Positions 26,538-36,712 of a DNA stretch of 64,000 nucleotides are shown piece by piece (position 1 is the first letter of the stretch; the number at the start of each line of letters is the position of its first letter). Location of the stretch: contig JAFGCA010000394.1 in assembly GCA_016932895.1 (NCBI GenBank), positions 1-64,000 of the forward strand, read 5' to 3'. The position numbers and the translations under genes were made by a program. The DNA is from Sedimentisphaerales bacterium. GTDB lineage: Bacteria; Planctomycetota; Phycisphaerae; Sedimentisphaerales; SG8-4. Under the pieces are notes generated by a model. It saw nothing but the letters and a program-made list of their open reading frames with translations. It had not been told where the DNA came from and did no database searches.

Positions 26538-29402
26538 ATGAAACAAAACGCCGTGAAGCCATGTCGTCTCTTATTTGCTTACGTTACAGTGCTCCTGTTG
26601 GTCAGCAACCTTTGGGCCCAGCGGAGCGTGCAGAATTTCAATCGCGACTGGCGTTTTGCCAAGGGAGGACAAGACGAGCAAGTCCTGCAAACGACTTTCG
26701 ACGATTCCCCATGGGAGAGGGTGCGCCTGCCGCACGACTGGGCGATTTCGGGCCCGTTCAATCCAGATGAGAACGGGTATGCCGGCAAGCTGCCCTGGAG
26801 AGGGGAAGGCTGGTATCGAAAAACGTTCCCGCTGGATCGGGCCGACAGCGGGAGACGCGTGTACTTCGACTTCGACGGTGTGATGGCATTCCCCAGAGTC
26901 TACATCAATGGGCAGTTGGCCGGACAATGGAATTACGGCTACATGTCGTTCCGCGTCGATGCCACGCCTTACGTCAAGTTTGGCGAGGCCAACGTGATTG
27001 CCGTACACGTCGATACACGAAACCATGGCACACGGTGGTATCCCGGTGCGGGGATCTATCGCAAGGTGATGATGACAATCTGCGATTCCGTCCACCTTGC
27101 CCACTGGGGCACGTACGTGACCACGCCGGAAGTCACTGATGGATCGGCCACAATCCAAGTTCGCTCGACAATCGAAAACTACCTTGACGCTGAAACACAG
27201 GCGATCCTCGACGTCATGATCCTGGACCCCGAAGGCAACTCGGCCGCCACAAGCTGGCTTCCGGTCGGTCTTTCGGCCGGCGGTGCAACCGAGATGCACC
27301 AAACGTTGACCGTCAAGACACCGCAGCGATGGGACATTGAGGCGCCGAGCTTGTACAGCGTCAGTACAACCATTCGAATTGATGGCAAAGTCGTGGACAC
27401 GGATAGAACGACGTTTGGCATCCGCGCATTCAAGTTCACCGCCGACGATGGATTCCATCTCAACGGCCGGCGCGTCCAACTCTACGGTGTGAATCTACAT
27501 CACGATCATGGGCCGCTCGGGGCGGCCTTCTACCCCCGCGCCATGGAACGACAACTGGAAATCATGCGCGAGATGGGTGTCAACGCCATCCGCACCAGTC
27601 ACAATCCCCCCGCGCCCGAACTGCTCGAACTGTGCGACCGCATGGGGTTCGTCGTCTGGGACGAAGCCTTCGACAAGTGGGACGACAAGGCCGATCGCGT
27701 CCGAGGCGAACCGCCCTTGGAACAGCATGGCTGGAAGCAGATCAGCAACCTCATTCTTCGTGACCGGAATCACCCCAGTATCGTAGTCTGGTCCATTGGC
27801 AATGAGATTGGCAACCAACCCCACGACCGGGAAGGTAAGTCACCCGAGCGCGTCCAATTCATGAGTGACTTCGTGCGCCAGTGCGATCCAACCCGTCCGG
27901 TCGGGATTTCCTGTCACATCCCCTCGACGGTCGATCAGCCGATCCTCGATGCGCTCGACCTGACCGGCTGGAACTACGCCCGGCGCTACGCCCGCTACCG
28001 GCAGAAGTACCCCAACAAACCCATCATCTACAGCGAATCGGCCTCGGCTCTGAGCACGCGGGGATTCTATGAGCTGCCTCTACCGAACGGCAAGACCGAA
28101 TATTCCAGACAGTTCCAGGTCAATTCGTACGACTTGAACGCGGCCGCCTGGTCGGATATTGCCGACGCCGAGTTCCAACTGATGGAAGACGATGCGTTTG
28201 TGGCCGGCGAGTTCGTCTGGACGGGGTTCGACTACCTCGGCGAACCAACCCCATTCAACCAGCAGGCGCGAAGTTCGTACTTCGGCATCGTGGACCTGTG
28301 CGGCATACCCAAGGACCGGTTTTATCTTTATCGCAGCTACTGGCGGTCGGACACGACAACCGTGCATATCCTGCCCCACTGGAACTGGAACGACCGCGTG
28401 GGACAGAAGGTCCCTGTTTTCGTGTATACCAATGGTGACTCCGCCGAATTGTCTCTCAACGGCAAATCGCTGGGCCGCCGGACGAAAGGGAGCCCGCCCG
28501 ATCGACCGGTCAATTTCGCCGAGGGCAGGGTGGTCATTGTCAGTTCCCAGGAGTCGAGCAAGGGTAACCTCGGGACCCATGCGAACGACGGTGATAATAC
28601 GACGCGCTGGTGCGCCTCGAAGGGCGGCGCCGGGCAGTGGTGGCAAGTTGATTTGGGCCGGGTTCAGTCCGTGCGATACCTGTTCATTGAGTTCGAAAAA
28701 GAGGCGAAGAGGTACGGCTACGAAGTCAAGGCTTCGGCGGATGCTTCGGCTTGGGAGACGATCGCCAGCAAGAGCACGAGCCCGTTCCCCCGTTGGGGCG
28801 GCCCAACGCAAGCGTATCATGACGTCAATACAGCCGCCCGCCACATTCGCATCGAATTCACTGATGTGGAGAACCAGACGTGGGCCAGCATGAAGGAATT
28901 CGGAGTCTACCCCGCTCGGGTCGAGTCTCCCTACTACGACGTCACCTATAAGTATCGGTTGCGTTGGAACGATGTGGTCTACGAGCCCGGCACGCTGAAA
29001 GCCGTCGCTTACAAAAACGGCAATCGCATAGGCGATGCCGTCGTGCGGACTTCCGGTGAGCCTGCGATGCTTCGCCTGACGCCCGATCGCACTACGCTTG
29101 CCGCCACCGGGGAGGACTTGTGCTACGTTCTCGTAGAGGCATTGGACGAGGATGGCACGCTTTGTCCTTTAGCGGACAACCTTGTCCACTTCGAAATCAA
29201 GGGACCAGCCGACGTGGCCGGCGTCGGCAACGGGAATCCTCTCTCGCTGGAAGCCTTTCAGGCCCGCCACAGGAAGTTGTTCCATGGAAAAGCGATGCTG
29301 ATTCTGCGCGCCACCGAGGGGCCGGGGGGCACGATCCAGGTGCAGGCGGACAGCGACGGTCTGACGTCCGCCCAGGCGACTATCAACTCCCAGCCGGAGT
29401 GA
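26538..29402 (+). CDS. Secreted GH2 beta-galactosidase-like enzyme with F5/8 type C domain
   Basis: A 954-residue enzyme starting at ATG 26538 after AAAGGAA, with a signal peptide ending in LWAQ. The sugar-binding domain starts at NFNRDWRFAKGG and PHDWAI. The TIM barrel carries GVNLHHDHGPLG, RTSHNPP, and acid/base Glu423 in WSIGNEIGN; the nucleophile is probably Glu in IIYSESASA. After a GH2 C-terminal domain (LSLNGKSLGRR) a discoidin-like F5/8 type C domain of about 120 residues follows (HANDGDNTTRWCA to FGVYPAR). Further beta-domains (ending EIKGPADVAGVGNGNP) close the protein. It likely releases beta-linked galactose from a bound polysaccharide. It sits alone after the inverted-repeat region. 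Confidence 0.92.
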   Translation: MKQNAVKPCRLLFAYVTVLLLVSNLWAQRSVQNFNRDWRFAKGGQDEQVLQTTFDDSPWERVRLPHDWAISGPFNPDENGYAGKLPWRGEGWYRKTFPLDRADSGRRVYFDFDGVMAFPRVYINGQLAGQWNYGYMSFRVDATPYVKFGEANVIAVHVDTRNHGTRWYPGAGIYRKVMMTICDSVHLAHWGTYVTTPEVTDGSATIQVRSTIENYLDAETQAILDVMILDPEGNSAATSWLPVGLSAGGATEMHQTLTVKTPQRWDIEAPSLYSVSTTIRIDGKVVDTDRTTFGIRAFKFTADDGFHLNGRRVQLYGVNLHHDHGPLGAAFYPRAMERQLEIMREMGVNAIRTSHNPPAPELLELCDRMGFVVWDEAFDKWDDKADRVRGEPPLEQHGWKQISNLILRDRNHPSIVVWSIGNEIGNQPHDREGKSPERVQFMSDFVRQCDPTRPVGISCHIPSTVDQPILDALDLTGWNYARRYARYRQKYPNKPIIYSESASALSTRGFYELPLPNGKTEYSRQFQVNSYDLNAAAWSDIADAEFQLMEDDAFVAGEFVWTGFDYLGEPTPFNQQARSSYFGIVDLCGIPKDRFYLYRSYWRSDTTTVHILPHWNWNDRVGQKVPVFVYTNGDSAELSLNGKSLGRRTKGSPPDRPVNFAEGRVVIVSSQESSKGNLGTHANDGDNTTRWCASKGGAGQWWQVDLGRVQSVRYLFIEFEKEAKRYGYEVKASADASAWETIASKSTSPFPRWGGPTQAYHDVNTAARHIRIEFTDVENQTWASMKEFGVYPARVESPYYDVTYKYRLRWNDVVYEPGTLKAVAYKNGNRIGDAVVRTSGEPAMLRLTPDRTTLAATGEDLCYVLVEALDEDGTLCPLADNLVHFEIKGPADVAGVGNGNPLSLEAFQARHRKLFHGKAMLILRATEGPGGTIQVQADSDGLTSAQATINSQPE

Positions 29403-29727
29403 ATAGTCTGGAGTTTGGGCGAAGCGGGCGAACCGGGATTCGGTAACGTAACACCAGAGTCACGCTCGACGTGTGGCCATGGAACATCGTGCGTCTCTCC
29501 TTCGCTTCCCAAGGTCTGCGACGTACTCCAGGTACATCTTCATTTCTGTCACAAATATCCCACCCGAACTCAGAGCAGTTCACGTAGCAGATGCCACGGT
29601 TGTCGATCCGCGCGTCGTCGATTTGGCCGGAGCCCCCGATTGTGGTATACTCCGGGGCTACGACTGACCAAAAGAGTACATCTTTGATCTGTGACTGAGT
29701 CCTCGCGGACTTTGGGAGGCCACACAT
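29403..29727. other. Intergenic region with promoter
   Basis: About 325 bases between the GH2 and Gfo/Idh genes. It has no supportable gene. A minus-strand frame with GGSGQIDDARIDNRG recalls a LamG-type segment but is too short to claim. The promoter at 29623-29651 lies in its 3' half. Confidence 0.5.
29623..29651 (+). promoter_or_regulatory. Predicted sigma70-type promoter of the first Gfo/Idh gene
   Basis: TTGGCC (29623-29628) and TATACT (29646-29651) with 17 bases between, about 75 bases before the start codon at 29728. Confidence 0.45.
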
Positions 29728-31011
29728 ATGAAGAACGTTACGCGCCGCACGCTTCTGGGCTATGGAGTTGCCAGTGCCGCTACAATGATGAGCTTGCCCA
29801 CGATCATTCCCTCCTGCGTGCTGGGCGCAAAGGGCGCCGTCGCCCCGAGCAGCCAAATAGCAATCGGACAAATCGGGTTCGGTTGGATTGGAGGCAGTCA
29901 TCTGACGACCTTGCTGAATCGCAAGGAGGTTCGGTATGTAGCCGCTTGCGACGTTAACGGCCGGAAGTTGGAGGAAGTCCGCCGGAAAATCGAGGCCAAA
30001 TACGGCGAGGATCGCCCCAAAGGCAGCTACACCGGTTGTGCGACCTATCGCGATTTTCGGGAAATGCTGGCACGCGAGGATTTGGATGCGGTCGTCATTG
30101 CCACGCCCGATCACTGGCACGCACCGATTTCGATTGAAGCGGCCCGAGTCGGCAAGGATATCTATTGCGAGAAGCCCATGACTCTGACGATCCAGGAGGC
30201 GAAGGCCGTCGTCAAGGCGGTGAGGCGATACAATCGCGTGTTTCAAACGGGAAGCCAGCAGCGCTCGAACGTGTTTGGCCCGTTCCGACGGGGCTGCGAA
30301 CTCGTGCGGAACGGACGCATCGGGAAGGTCCGCTCTATCGACGTTTCCACGGGAGACCCGCCGATACCCTGTGACCTGCCCGAAGAACCGCGTCCGGACG
30401 ACTTCGACTGGGACATGTGGGCCGGACCGACGCCCTGGCGTCCGTACCACTCGAAGCTGGCATCGGTTCACTGGCGGCCCTATCGGGAGTATTGCGGCGG
30501 CGGCTTTGCTGACATGGGCGCCCATCACTTTGACATTGCCCAGTGGGCGCTGGACATGGACCATTCCGGACCGACGAAAATATATCCGCCGGATGGAAAA
30601 GAGCGCCAGCGCGTGCAATTCGAGTACGCCAACGGCGTCATCATGAATCACGTGGGAGGGAACTGCCTGGGGTTGACGTTCCATGGCAGCGAAGGCGTGC
30701 TCTACGTCGGCAGGGACGGACTGTGGACCAAGCCCGACTCGATCGCCAAGGAACCGATTGGAGCAAATGATATCCGTCTATACGAGAGCAACGACCACCA
30801 TGGCAACTGGCTCGATTGCATCCGCAGCCGTAAGCGGTGCGTGGCAGACGTCGAGATCGGAGCGCGGTCGGCAACCATATGCCACCTGGGTAACATCGCC
30901 TGCGAACTCGGAGAGGAATTGCACTGGGACCCCGCTGAAGAACGCTTCATAGGAAACGAGCGGGCCGACAGATTGTCGTCCCGGCCCATGCGAAGTCCCT
31001 GGCGCACATAG
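29728..31011 (+). CDS. Tat-exported Gfo/Idh/MocA-family oxidoreductase (copy 1)
   Basis: A 427-residue protein with GGGAGG upstream. The N-terminus has a twin-arginine signal (TRRTLLGYG) and a hydrophobic stretch. The NAD(P)-binding fold begins at IGQIGFGWIGGSH. The family lysine lies in CEKPMTLTI, and the second catalytic block is DMGAHHFDIAQWAL with His. Such secreted Gfo/Idh proteins of Planctomycetes and Bacteroidetes keep a tightly bound nucleotide and oxidise or reduce sugars; some work in 3-keto-glycoside chemistry. It is followed by the methyltransferase-like/PQQ fusion under its own promoter. A relative with about the same layout is at 36713-38026. Confidence 0.92.
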   Translation: MKNVTRRTLLGYGVASAATMMSLPTIIPSCVLGAKGAVAPSSQIAIGQIGFGWIGGSHLTTLLNRKEVRYVAACDVNGRKLEEVRRKIEAKYGEDRPKGSYTGCATYRDFREMLAREDLDAVVIATPDHWHAPISIEAARVGKDIYCEKPMTLTIQEAKAVVKAVRRYNRVFQTGSQQRSNVFGPFRRGCELVRNGRIGKVRSIDVSTGDPPIPCDLPEEPRPDDFDWDMWAGPTPWRPYHSKLASVHWRPYREYCGGGFADMGAHHFDIAQWALDMDHSGPTKIYPPDGKERQRVQFEYANGVIMNHVGGNCLGLTFHGSEGVLYVGRDGLWTKPDSIAKEPIGANDIRLYESNDHHGNWLDCIRSRKRCVADVEIGARSATICHLGNIACELGEELHWDPAEERFIGNERADRLSSRPMRSPWRT

Positions 31012-31074
31012 CCCGCTGCGACGATCCAAATCCCCAGCTCCGTCCACGCCCGTATCGGCTTGGCGATTCTGCCT

Positions 31075-31104
31075 TTGGCATGCTGCCGGGCCGGATGGTA
31101 CAAT
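31075..31104 (+). promoter_or_regulatory. Predicted sigma70-type promoter of the PQQ fusion gene
   Basis: TTGGCA (31075-31080) and TACAAT (31099-31104) with 18 bases between, 49 bases before the start codon at 31154. Both boxes match five of six consensus bases. Confidence 0.5.
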
Positions 31105-31153
31105 GCCGTTGTAGGCATCTCCGCCAGTTCTCAGTCAAGATGGAGGATTATCG

Positions 31154-34100
31154 ATGAGTGCGAACAATCGGTTTTTCGCAAAGACAGTCCTCGTTGTCTG
31201 GGTCTCGTGCGCGTTACCGCCCGTGATGGCCCAATCTCAAGATTACAAACAGCGGGCCCGCGATATCCTGAACGCAGCCGGCGTCAGAGGCGGTCTTATC
31301 GTGCACCTTGATTGTGACGACGGCAAGCTGACGACCGCGCTGCGGGCCGGCGAAAGCTACATCGTCCAGGGACTGGACACGGATCCCGACGACGTCCAGC
31401 AGGCGAAAAGAGCGATCTTGACCGAGGGGTTGTACGGAGAGATCACGGCCAGACGATTTGACGGCGAGAGCCTGCCCTATATTGACAACCTCGTGAATCT
31501 GGTTGTTGCAACCGGTGCCTGTGAGGTGTCACGGGAAGAATTGTTGCGGGTACTGGCGCCCGGTGGAGTGGCCTGCATCAACGGGAAGAATACCGTCAAG
31601 CCCTGGCCCGAGGAACTGGACGAGTGGACGCATTTCCATCATGACCCTCAGGGTACGATGGTGGGCAAGGACCAGGTGGTGGGTCCGCCGCGGAGGATAC
31701 AATGGGGCGGCGCGCCGAAGTGGCTGCGCAACCATGACTTCATGACGGTCATGCACGCCATGGTCTCGGCCCGGGGCAAGGTGTTCTATGTGATCGATGA
31801 GGCCTTGCGAAACCACATTTTCCTGCCCTCCCGATGGACCCTCATCGCGCGAGACGGATTCAACGGGACGATCCTGTGGAAGAAGACGCTGACCGACTGG
31901 CATCCGACCAACTGGCCCCTCAAAAGCGGCCCGGGTCATTACCCGCGAAAGCTCGTTGCCGTCGGGGACAGGGTGTACGTGGCTGCAGGACTGGCAGAGC
32001 CAGTCAAATGCATCGACGCCGTCACGGGAGATACGATCAGGACGTACGAAGGAACGAGACCCACGCAGGAGATACTGCTTTCCGACGGAATCCTCTATCT
32101 GCTGGTGGACCCGGAGGCTGCCCCAATCGGCTACCGAGCCGAAATGACAACGTACAAGGAGATCAATCGAGCCAACCGCGGCTGGGCGTGGACGCCGCAG
32201 AGTCCGTTGCGGAAGATCATGGCCGTGGAGGCCCGTTCCGGGAGACTTCTCTGGGAACACCCCGCCAAGGTTGCTCCCCTGTCGCTAACCGTCGGCGACG
32301 ACAAGGTTTTCTACCACAACGGCCAAGGCATGGTTGCCATCGATCGCGTGACGGGAGACAAGATATGGCAGTCACAGGGCCCCGTCGTCAAAATGGTAAT
32401 GACGGGCGGTTCTTTGAGAGTCTCACTCTCCGACGGGGTCGCCGTGTTCGCCAGTGGTACGAAGCTCACCGCGTTCTCCCAGGACAAAGGGGAGCAACTC
32501 TGGTCGGGCACGCTGCTAAAAACGAGCCACCACTGCCCGGAAGACCTGTTCATCATTGACGGTCTGATCTGGTCACCCAACACCGGACGCCCCCAGGAAA
32601 AAGGGACCCATTTCAAGGTGATCGATCTGCACACGGGCGAGGTTCGGCGCGATTTTGTCGCCACGAATCTGCCGGGTTTTCCGATGCACCCGAGATGCTA
32701 TCCGGGCCGGGCCACCACGAAGTACATCATGATGAACGGGATAGGGACCGAATTCTACGAGGTAGGCGGCGATCAGGTGGATATCAACAACTTTGTGCGG
32801 GGAAGCTGCATCTACGGCGTCATGCCCTGCAATGGGTTGCTCTACAAGCCGCCGGACACGTGTGCGTGCTATTACCAGTCGAAGCTGGAGCATTTGTGTG
32901 CATTGGCTCCGGGACGGTTTCAGATAGACGAATCGAGGGTGAAAAATCGTCTCGAGAAAGGCCCTGCATACGGCCATCGACCGTCCGCTACGGGCGACGC
33001 CGCCCATTCATGGCCAACCTATCGGGGCAACGCCGCACGGAGCGGATTCGTTCCAACGCCGGTCTCGGCCGACCTGAAACCGTCGTGGCGCGTTCAACTG
33101 GGCGGCAAACCGACACAGCCGGTTGTTGCGTCCGGGAAAGCCTTCGTGGCCGATACGGACCGGCAGACACTGTACGCCCTGAATGCCGATTCGGGCCGGA
33201 TCGTCTGGAAATATACAGCCGGGGGCAGAATCGATTCGTCTCCGTCGGTATACAAAGACCTTGTGCTGTTCGGTTGTGGCGACGGTCGCGTTTACTGTCT
33301 GCGCGCCGACGACGGTGCGGTTGTGTGGCGATACCTGGTGGCGCCGGAGGACAAGCAGAACGTCTTCTATCAGCAGCTCGAATCCGTATGGCCCGTACAT
33401 GGCAGTGTACTGATCGAGAAGGACACCGTATACGCCCTTGCCGGTCGCAATATGTTCCTGGACGGCGGCATGCGTCTGGTTCTATTGGACCCGGTTTCAG
33501 GCAAGAAAGGATCGGAGACGATCCTTGACGAGAAGTATCCGGCCACGGGGAAGAACCTCCAGACGCTGATCAACACCAAGTACATGCCTGTCACCAACGG
33601 TGATATTCTCTCGAGCGACGGCGAGCGCGTCTACATGCAGGAGCAGAACTTCAACATGCAGGGCAAACGCATCACGGTCGCGCCCACCGTCCCGGGGGCC
33701 AAAAAGGGCACCCCGGTGGCACCCGGAAAGAGACACCTGTTCTGTCAGACCGGCTTTCTGGATGACGCGTGGTTCCATCGGTCCTATCTGCTGTATGCCG
33801 AAGACTGCGGAGAAGGCTGGGGTGCGTATGCCGGGCCGCGAAACTCGAATCCTTCGGGCCGCGTCATGGTGCTCGACGAATCCCGGGCGTATGCCTTTCG
33901 CTCAGAGCCGCTGGGAAACATGCTGCTTCCTCGGACCACGTATCGCCTCTATGCGGCCGACAAAGACCCCGGTGAACAGTCGCCGCCGAAGGAAACGGCG
34001 CGGTCGGTCAAACGACGGGGCCTGCAAAGGGAGTTCACCGTCGGCGCTCACAAGATCCACTGGCAGAAGGCATCGCTTCCGCTGCTGGTCAACGCGATGG

Positions 34101-34396
34101 CCCTGGGGGACAAGACGCTGTTCGTCGCCGGACCTCCTGACTTGGCCGACGAGACCAAGATGTTGGGCTATCTTCCCGGCGCCCACGATGACATCAACCG
34201 GCAGCTCAAGGCCCAGGACGACGCCTGGCGGGGAAAGCATGGAGGGATGCTCTGGGCGATGTCGGCCCGAACCGGGGAGAAACTTGCCCAGTACAAAACC
34301 GACAGTGTACCGGTCTCCGACGGCATGTCAGTGGCCGAAGGACGCGTGTTCATCAGTATGATCGACGGCAGCGTGGTCTGCTACCAGGAGAAATGA
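31154..34396 (+). CDS. Secreted fusion of a methyltransferase-like domain and a PQQ-like beta-propeller
   Basis: A 1080-residue protein with GGAGG upstream and a signal peptide ending in VMAQ. Residues about 35-145 look like a class I SAM-methyltransferase fold: LIVHLDCDDGKLTTAL as motif I (48-62), LDTDPDD (74-80) as the acidic residue after strand 2, and LLRVLAPGGVACI (130-142). From about residue 160 to the end is a long PQQ/BamB-like propeller with repeats such as LIARDGFNGTILWKK, CIDAVTGDTIRTY, ALNADSGRIVWKY and CLRADDGAVVWRY. Cysteines are frequent (for example DTCACYYQSKLEHLC). SAM is not expected outside the cytoplasm, so the first domain may be a relic that binds something else. It is seven bases before the next gene. 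Confidence 0.82.
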   Translation: MSANNRFFAKTVLVVWVSCALPPVMAQSQDYKQRARDILNAAGVRGGLIVHLDCDDGKLTTALRAGESYIVQGLDTDPDDVQQAKRAILTEGLYGEITARRFDGESLPYIDNLVNLVVATGACEVSREELLRVLAPGGVACINGKNTVKPWPEELDEWTHFHHDPQGTMVGKDQVVGPPRRIQWGGAPKWLRNHDFMTVMHAMVSARGKVFYVIDEALRNHIFLPSRWTLIARDGFNGTILWKKTLTDWHPTNWPLKSGPGHYPRKLVAVGDRVYVAAGLAEPVKCIDAVTGDTIRTYEGTRPTQEILLSDGILYLLVDPEAAPIGYRAEMTTYKEINRANRGWAWTPQSPLRKIMAVEARSGRLLWEHPAKVAPLSLTVGDDKVFYHNGQGMVAIDRVTGDKIWQSQGPVVKMVMTGGSLRVSLSDGVAVFASGTKLTAFSQDKGEQLWSGTLLKTSHHCPEDLFIIDGLIWSPNTGRPQEKGTHFKVIDLHTGEVRRDFVATNLPGFPMHPRCYPGRATTKYIMMNGIGTEFYEVGGDQVDINNFVRGSCIYGVMPCNGLLYKPPDTCACYYQSKLEHLCALAPGRFQIDESRVKNRLEKGPAYGHRPSATGDAAHSWPTYRGNAARSGFVPTPVSADLKPSWRVQLGGKPTQPVVASGKAFVADTDRQTLYALNADSGRIVWKYTAGGRIDSSPSVYKDLVLFGCGDGRVYCLRADDGAVVWRYLVAPEDKQNVFYQQLESVWPVHGSVLIEKDTVYALAGRNMFLDGGMRLVLLDPVSGKKGSETILDEKYPATGKNLQTLINTKYMPVTNGDILSSDGERVYMQEQNFNMQGKRITVAPTVPGAKKGTPVAPGKRHLFCQTGFLDDAWFHRSYLLYAEDCGEGWGAYAGPRNSNPSGRVMVLDESRAYAFRSEPLGNMLLPRTTYRLYAADKDPGEQSPPKETARSVKRRGLQREFTVGAHKIHWQKASLPLLVNAMALGDKTLFVAGPPDLADETKMLGYLPGAHDDINRQLKAQDDAWRGKHGGMLWAMSARTGEKLAQYKTDSVPVSDGMSVAEGRVFISMIDGSVVCYQEK

Positions 34397-34403
34397 GCGG
34401 GTC

Positions 34404-36461
34404 ATGACGTATCTGCGCATACTGGCTATCCTCGTCGCGACGGCGTCCGTCGTATTCGGCGGCGAGAAACGATTCACATCGGGACCACAGGAATTCGCCG
34501 GCCGGAGGTACTATTGGCTGGCCGAATGGAAGCTGGAAGTCACTGTCCCCGAAGATGTCGCTGCGGACGATCGATTGGAGGTCCTTTTCGGCACGAAAGG
34601 CTCCGGCAAGCGGACTCTCTATTTTGAGTGCGACGGCCAATCCGGCTCAATCGCCCATGCGGGACAGGGCGACGGGTTTGCATGGATGGCGCTGCCGTTG
34701 GGCAGGCTTGCGCCCGGAAAGACGGTCCTTCTCTACGGCAAAGGGCGCGACCGAGTGGCCTTCCTGGCGGGGGTGCGCGTCAAAGGCGAGTCGAACCATG
34801 CACCTGAAGTGACGCCCATCCGAACGGTGCCCAATCCACAAGACAACCGACACGCCGCAACCTGGGCGAAACTGCCCGGCTTCGCACTCAACGCAGAGAC
34901 GACGCGTCTCTGGAATTCCTCTCCCGAGCAACCGGACTGGCGCCGCGCGAAGAGGTCGGCTCGGTATGCCGGCATTGCGTTGAGCAAGGTTCAGCGCTGG
35001 CTGCGCGAGCAATGCCTTGCGGTCCGCGACGAACGATCCGGCCTGTTCCGGCCCACCGGTCGAGAGTGGAACTATCGCGATACCGCGGCCGACTGCTACC
35101 CATTCTATGTCTGGGCCGCCTATTACACCGACAAAGAGCTCCTTGATACGGTGATGATCGACACTCTCGAAGCCGAGCAGCGGCTCTGCAATCACCTGGA
35201 CCGCCTTCCGGTTCCGTACGACATGGACACCGGGCAGAAGATCGTGATTCCCTTCGACGCGATGGTCTTCGGCGCCAGCGAATACGCCAAAGACGGCTTG
35301 ATCCCGATTGTCGAAATCACGGGCAAGGACTATCCCTGGTTTGACCGCATGCGGGGCCTCGTGGACGATATTTTCAAGCACGCTCGAATCGAAACACCCC
35401 ACGGGAAGATCCCCTCAACCAACATCGAAGTCAACGGCGAGCTGTTGCAACTTCTGCCCCGACTGTACAGCATGACAGGGGAGCGAAAATACCTCGACTG
35501 GGCCCACCGGCTCGCGGACTACTACCTTCTGGCGGGCGAGTTTGTCCCTTCGCGTCTCTCCGATCACGGCTGTGAGATCATCGGTGGACTCGGTCTGCTA
35601 TTTGCCGTGGACAGCACGGCGTGTCCACAGAAGTGTGCAGAGTACAAACCTCACCTGCAATACATGTTCGACGCGATTCTTCGACGAGGAACGAACCCAG
35701 ACGGTATCATCATTGGCGGTCTCCAGGCCGAGGAAGGACCGCACGACGACGTGGGTATTCGGGACGGTTGGGGATATGACTTCGTCGGCTTTCTCGATTA
35801 CGACTTGGCGCTGGGCACGGACCGCTATCAGGAAGCGATGCGTCGCGCGATGAGCAACCTTCTCAAGCCTCGCTACCTGGAGTTCAACTGGGACCACGGC
35901 TCGCGTGACAACATCGCCGATTCCGTCGAGGGAGGACTTTACCTGTTGTACCGGATTCCGGTCACGGAGGCATTCATCTGGGCCGACCGCGAAATCGCCA
36001 CCGTTCTGGTCGATCATACCGATCCGAATCGCCTCTGGGGTGTGCACAAGCTCGAAGCGAACACCGTGCGCACCGTATTGATCCACACCATGTTACATAC
36101 GCGCAATACGATCGCCCGGCCCTGGCGAGAAGGCCTTCAGCTTGGTGCGGCCCCCAGCGGTGACGGCATTTGTATCTACCTGGAATCTGACGAGCCCTAT
36201 GTCGGGCTTCTTCAATTTGACATCCCGCGTCATCGGTTGTACATGGGCTTCGAGCAGGACTGGCCGCGGATGAACGCTGTGCCGGAGTGGTTCACCGTGG
36301 AACCGGATGAATCACACTGGTACCGGGTCACGGACGTGGGCGCCGGATCGACGAAGATCCTGTCCGGGAAATCGCTACGCGAAGGGTTCCCTGTGCGCCT
36401 CCAAGCCAGCATACCCTTGCGGCTCGTCGTGAGACGTCAACGGCGCGACAAGCAGACCTGA
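34404..36461 (+). CDS. Secreted (alpha/alpha)6-barrel-type protein of unknown function
   Basis: A 685-residue protein starting seven bases after the propeller fusion, so almost certainly co-transcribed. The signal peptide is short (LRILAILVATASVVFG). The first 130 residues look like a beta-sandwich. The rest is helix-rich with repeated aromatic-acidic blocks: YRDTAADCYPFYVWAAY, INVE-like NIEVNGELLQLLPRLYS, DHGCEIIGGLGLLFA and NIADSVEGGLYLLYRIP. The look is that of the six-hairpin glycosidase superfamily (unsaturated glucuronyl hydrolase or similar), but no defined family is recognised. A catalytic pair cannot be assigned. Its partners (Gfo/Idh and propeller) suggest carbohydrate metabolism. 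Confidence 0.65.
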   Translation: MTYLRILAILVATASVVFGGEKRFTSGPQEFAGRRYYWLAEWKLEVTVPEDVAADDRLEVLFGTKGSGKRTLYFECDGQSGSIAHAGQGDGFAWMALPLGRLAPGKTVLLYGKGRDRVAFLAGVRVKGESNHAPEVTPIRTVPNPQDNRHAATWAKLPGFALNAETTRLWNSSPEQPDWRRAKRSARYAGIALSKVQRWLREQCLAVRDERSGLFRPTGREWNYRDTAADCYPFYVWAAYYTDKELLDTVMIDTLEAEQRLCNHLDRLPVPYDMDTGQKIVIPFDAMVFGASEYAKDGLIPIVEITGKDYPWFDRMRGLVDDIFKHARIETPHGKIPSTNIEVNGELLQLLPRLYSMTGERKYLDWAHRLADYYLLAGEFVPSRLSDHGCEIIGGLGLLFAVDSTACPQKCAEYKPHLQYMFDAILRRGTNPDGIIIGGLQAEEGPHDDVGIRDGWGYDFVGFLDYDLALGTDRYQEAMRRAMSNLLKPRYLEFNWDHGSRDNIADSVEGGLYLLYRIPVTEAFIWADREIATVLVDHTDPNRLWGVHKLEANTVRTVLIHTMLHTRNTIARPWREGLQLGAAPSGDGICIYLESDEPYVGLLQFDIPRHRLYMGFEQDWPRMNAVPEWFTVEPDESHWYRVTDVGAGSTKILSGKSLREGFPVRLQASIPLRLVVRRQRRDKQT

Positions 36462-36712
36462 ATGACGCCGAATTCCCGAAGATGGTCCGCATGGGCCGGC
36501 CCGAAAATTGCATGGAATGTATCGTTCAAGTAGGGTAATATGACACAGTAAACGCCGGCAGCATTCAGGAAGATGAACCGAGAATCTTCCGTTTAAGATC
36601 ATGCAGGAGATGTCAACCTGATCGAGACGCGGCCCGTGTGTGTCTCAATCGGTTCGTTCCTGCGGCGCTCGTATGATTGAGATCATCCGGGCTTTCAAGT
36701 GAAGGGAGTAAC

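Noticed and set aside
29448..29690. Minus-strand segment GGSGQIDDARIDNRG recalling a LamG domain
   Set aside because: The match is too short and not followed by further LamG features; it overlaps the likely promoter of the next gene.
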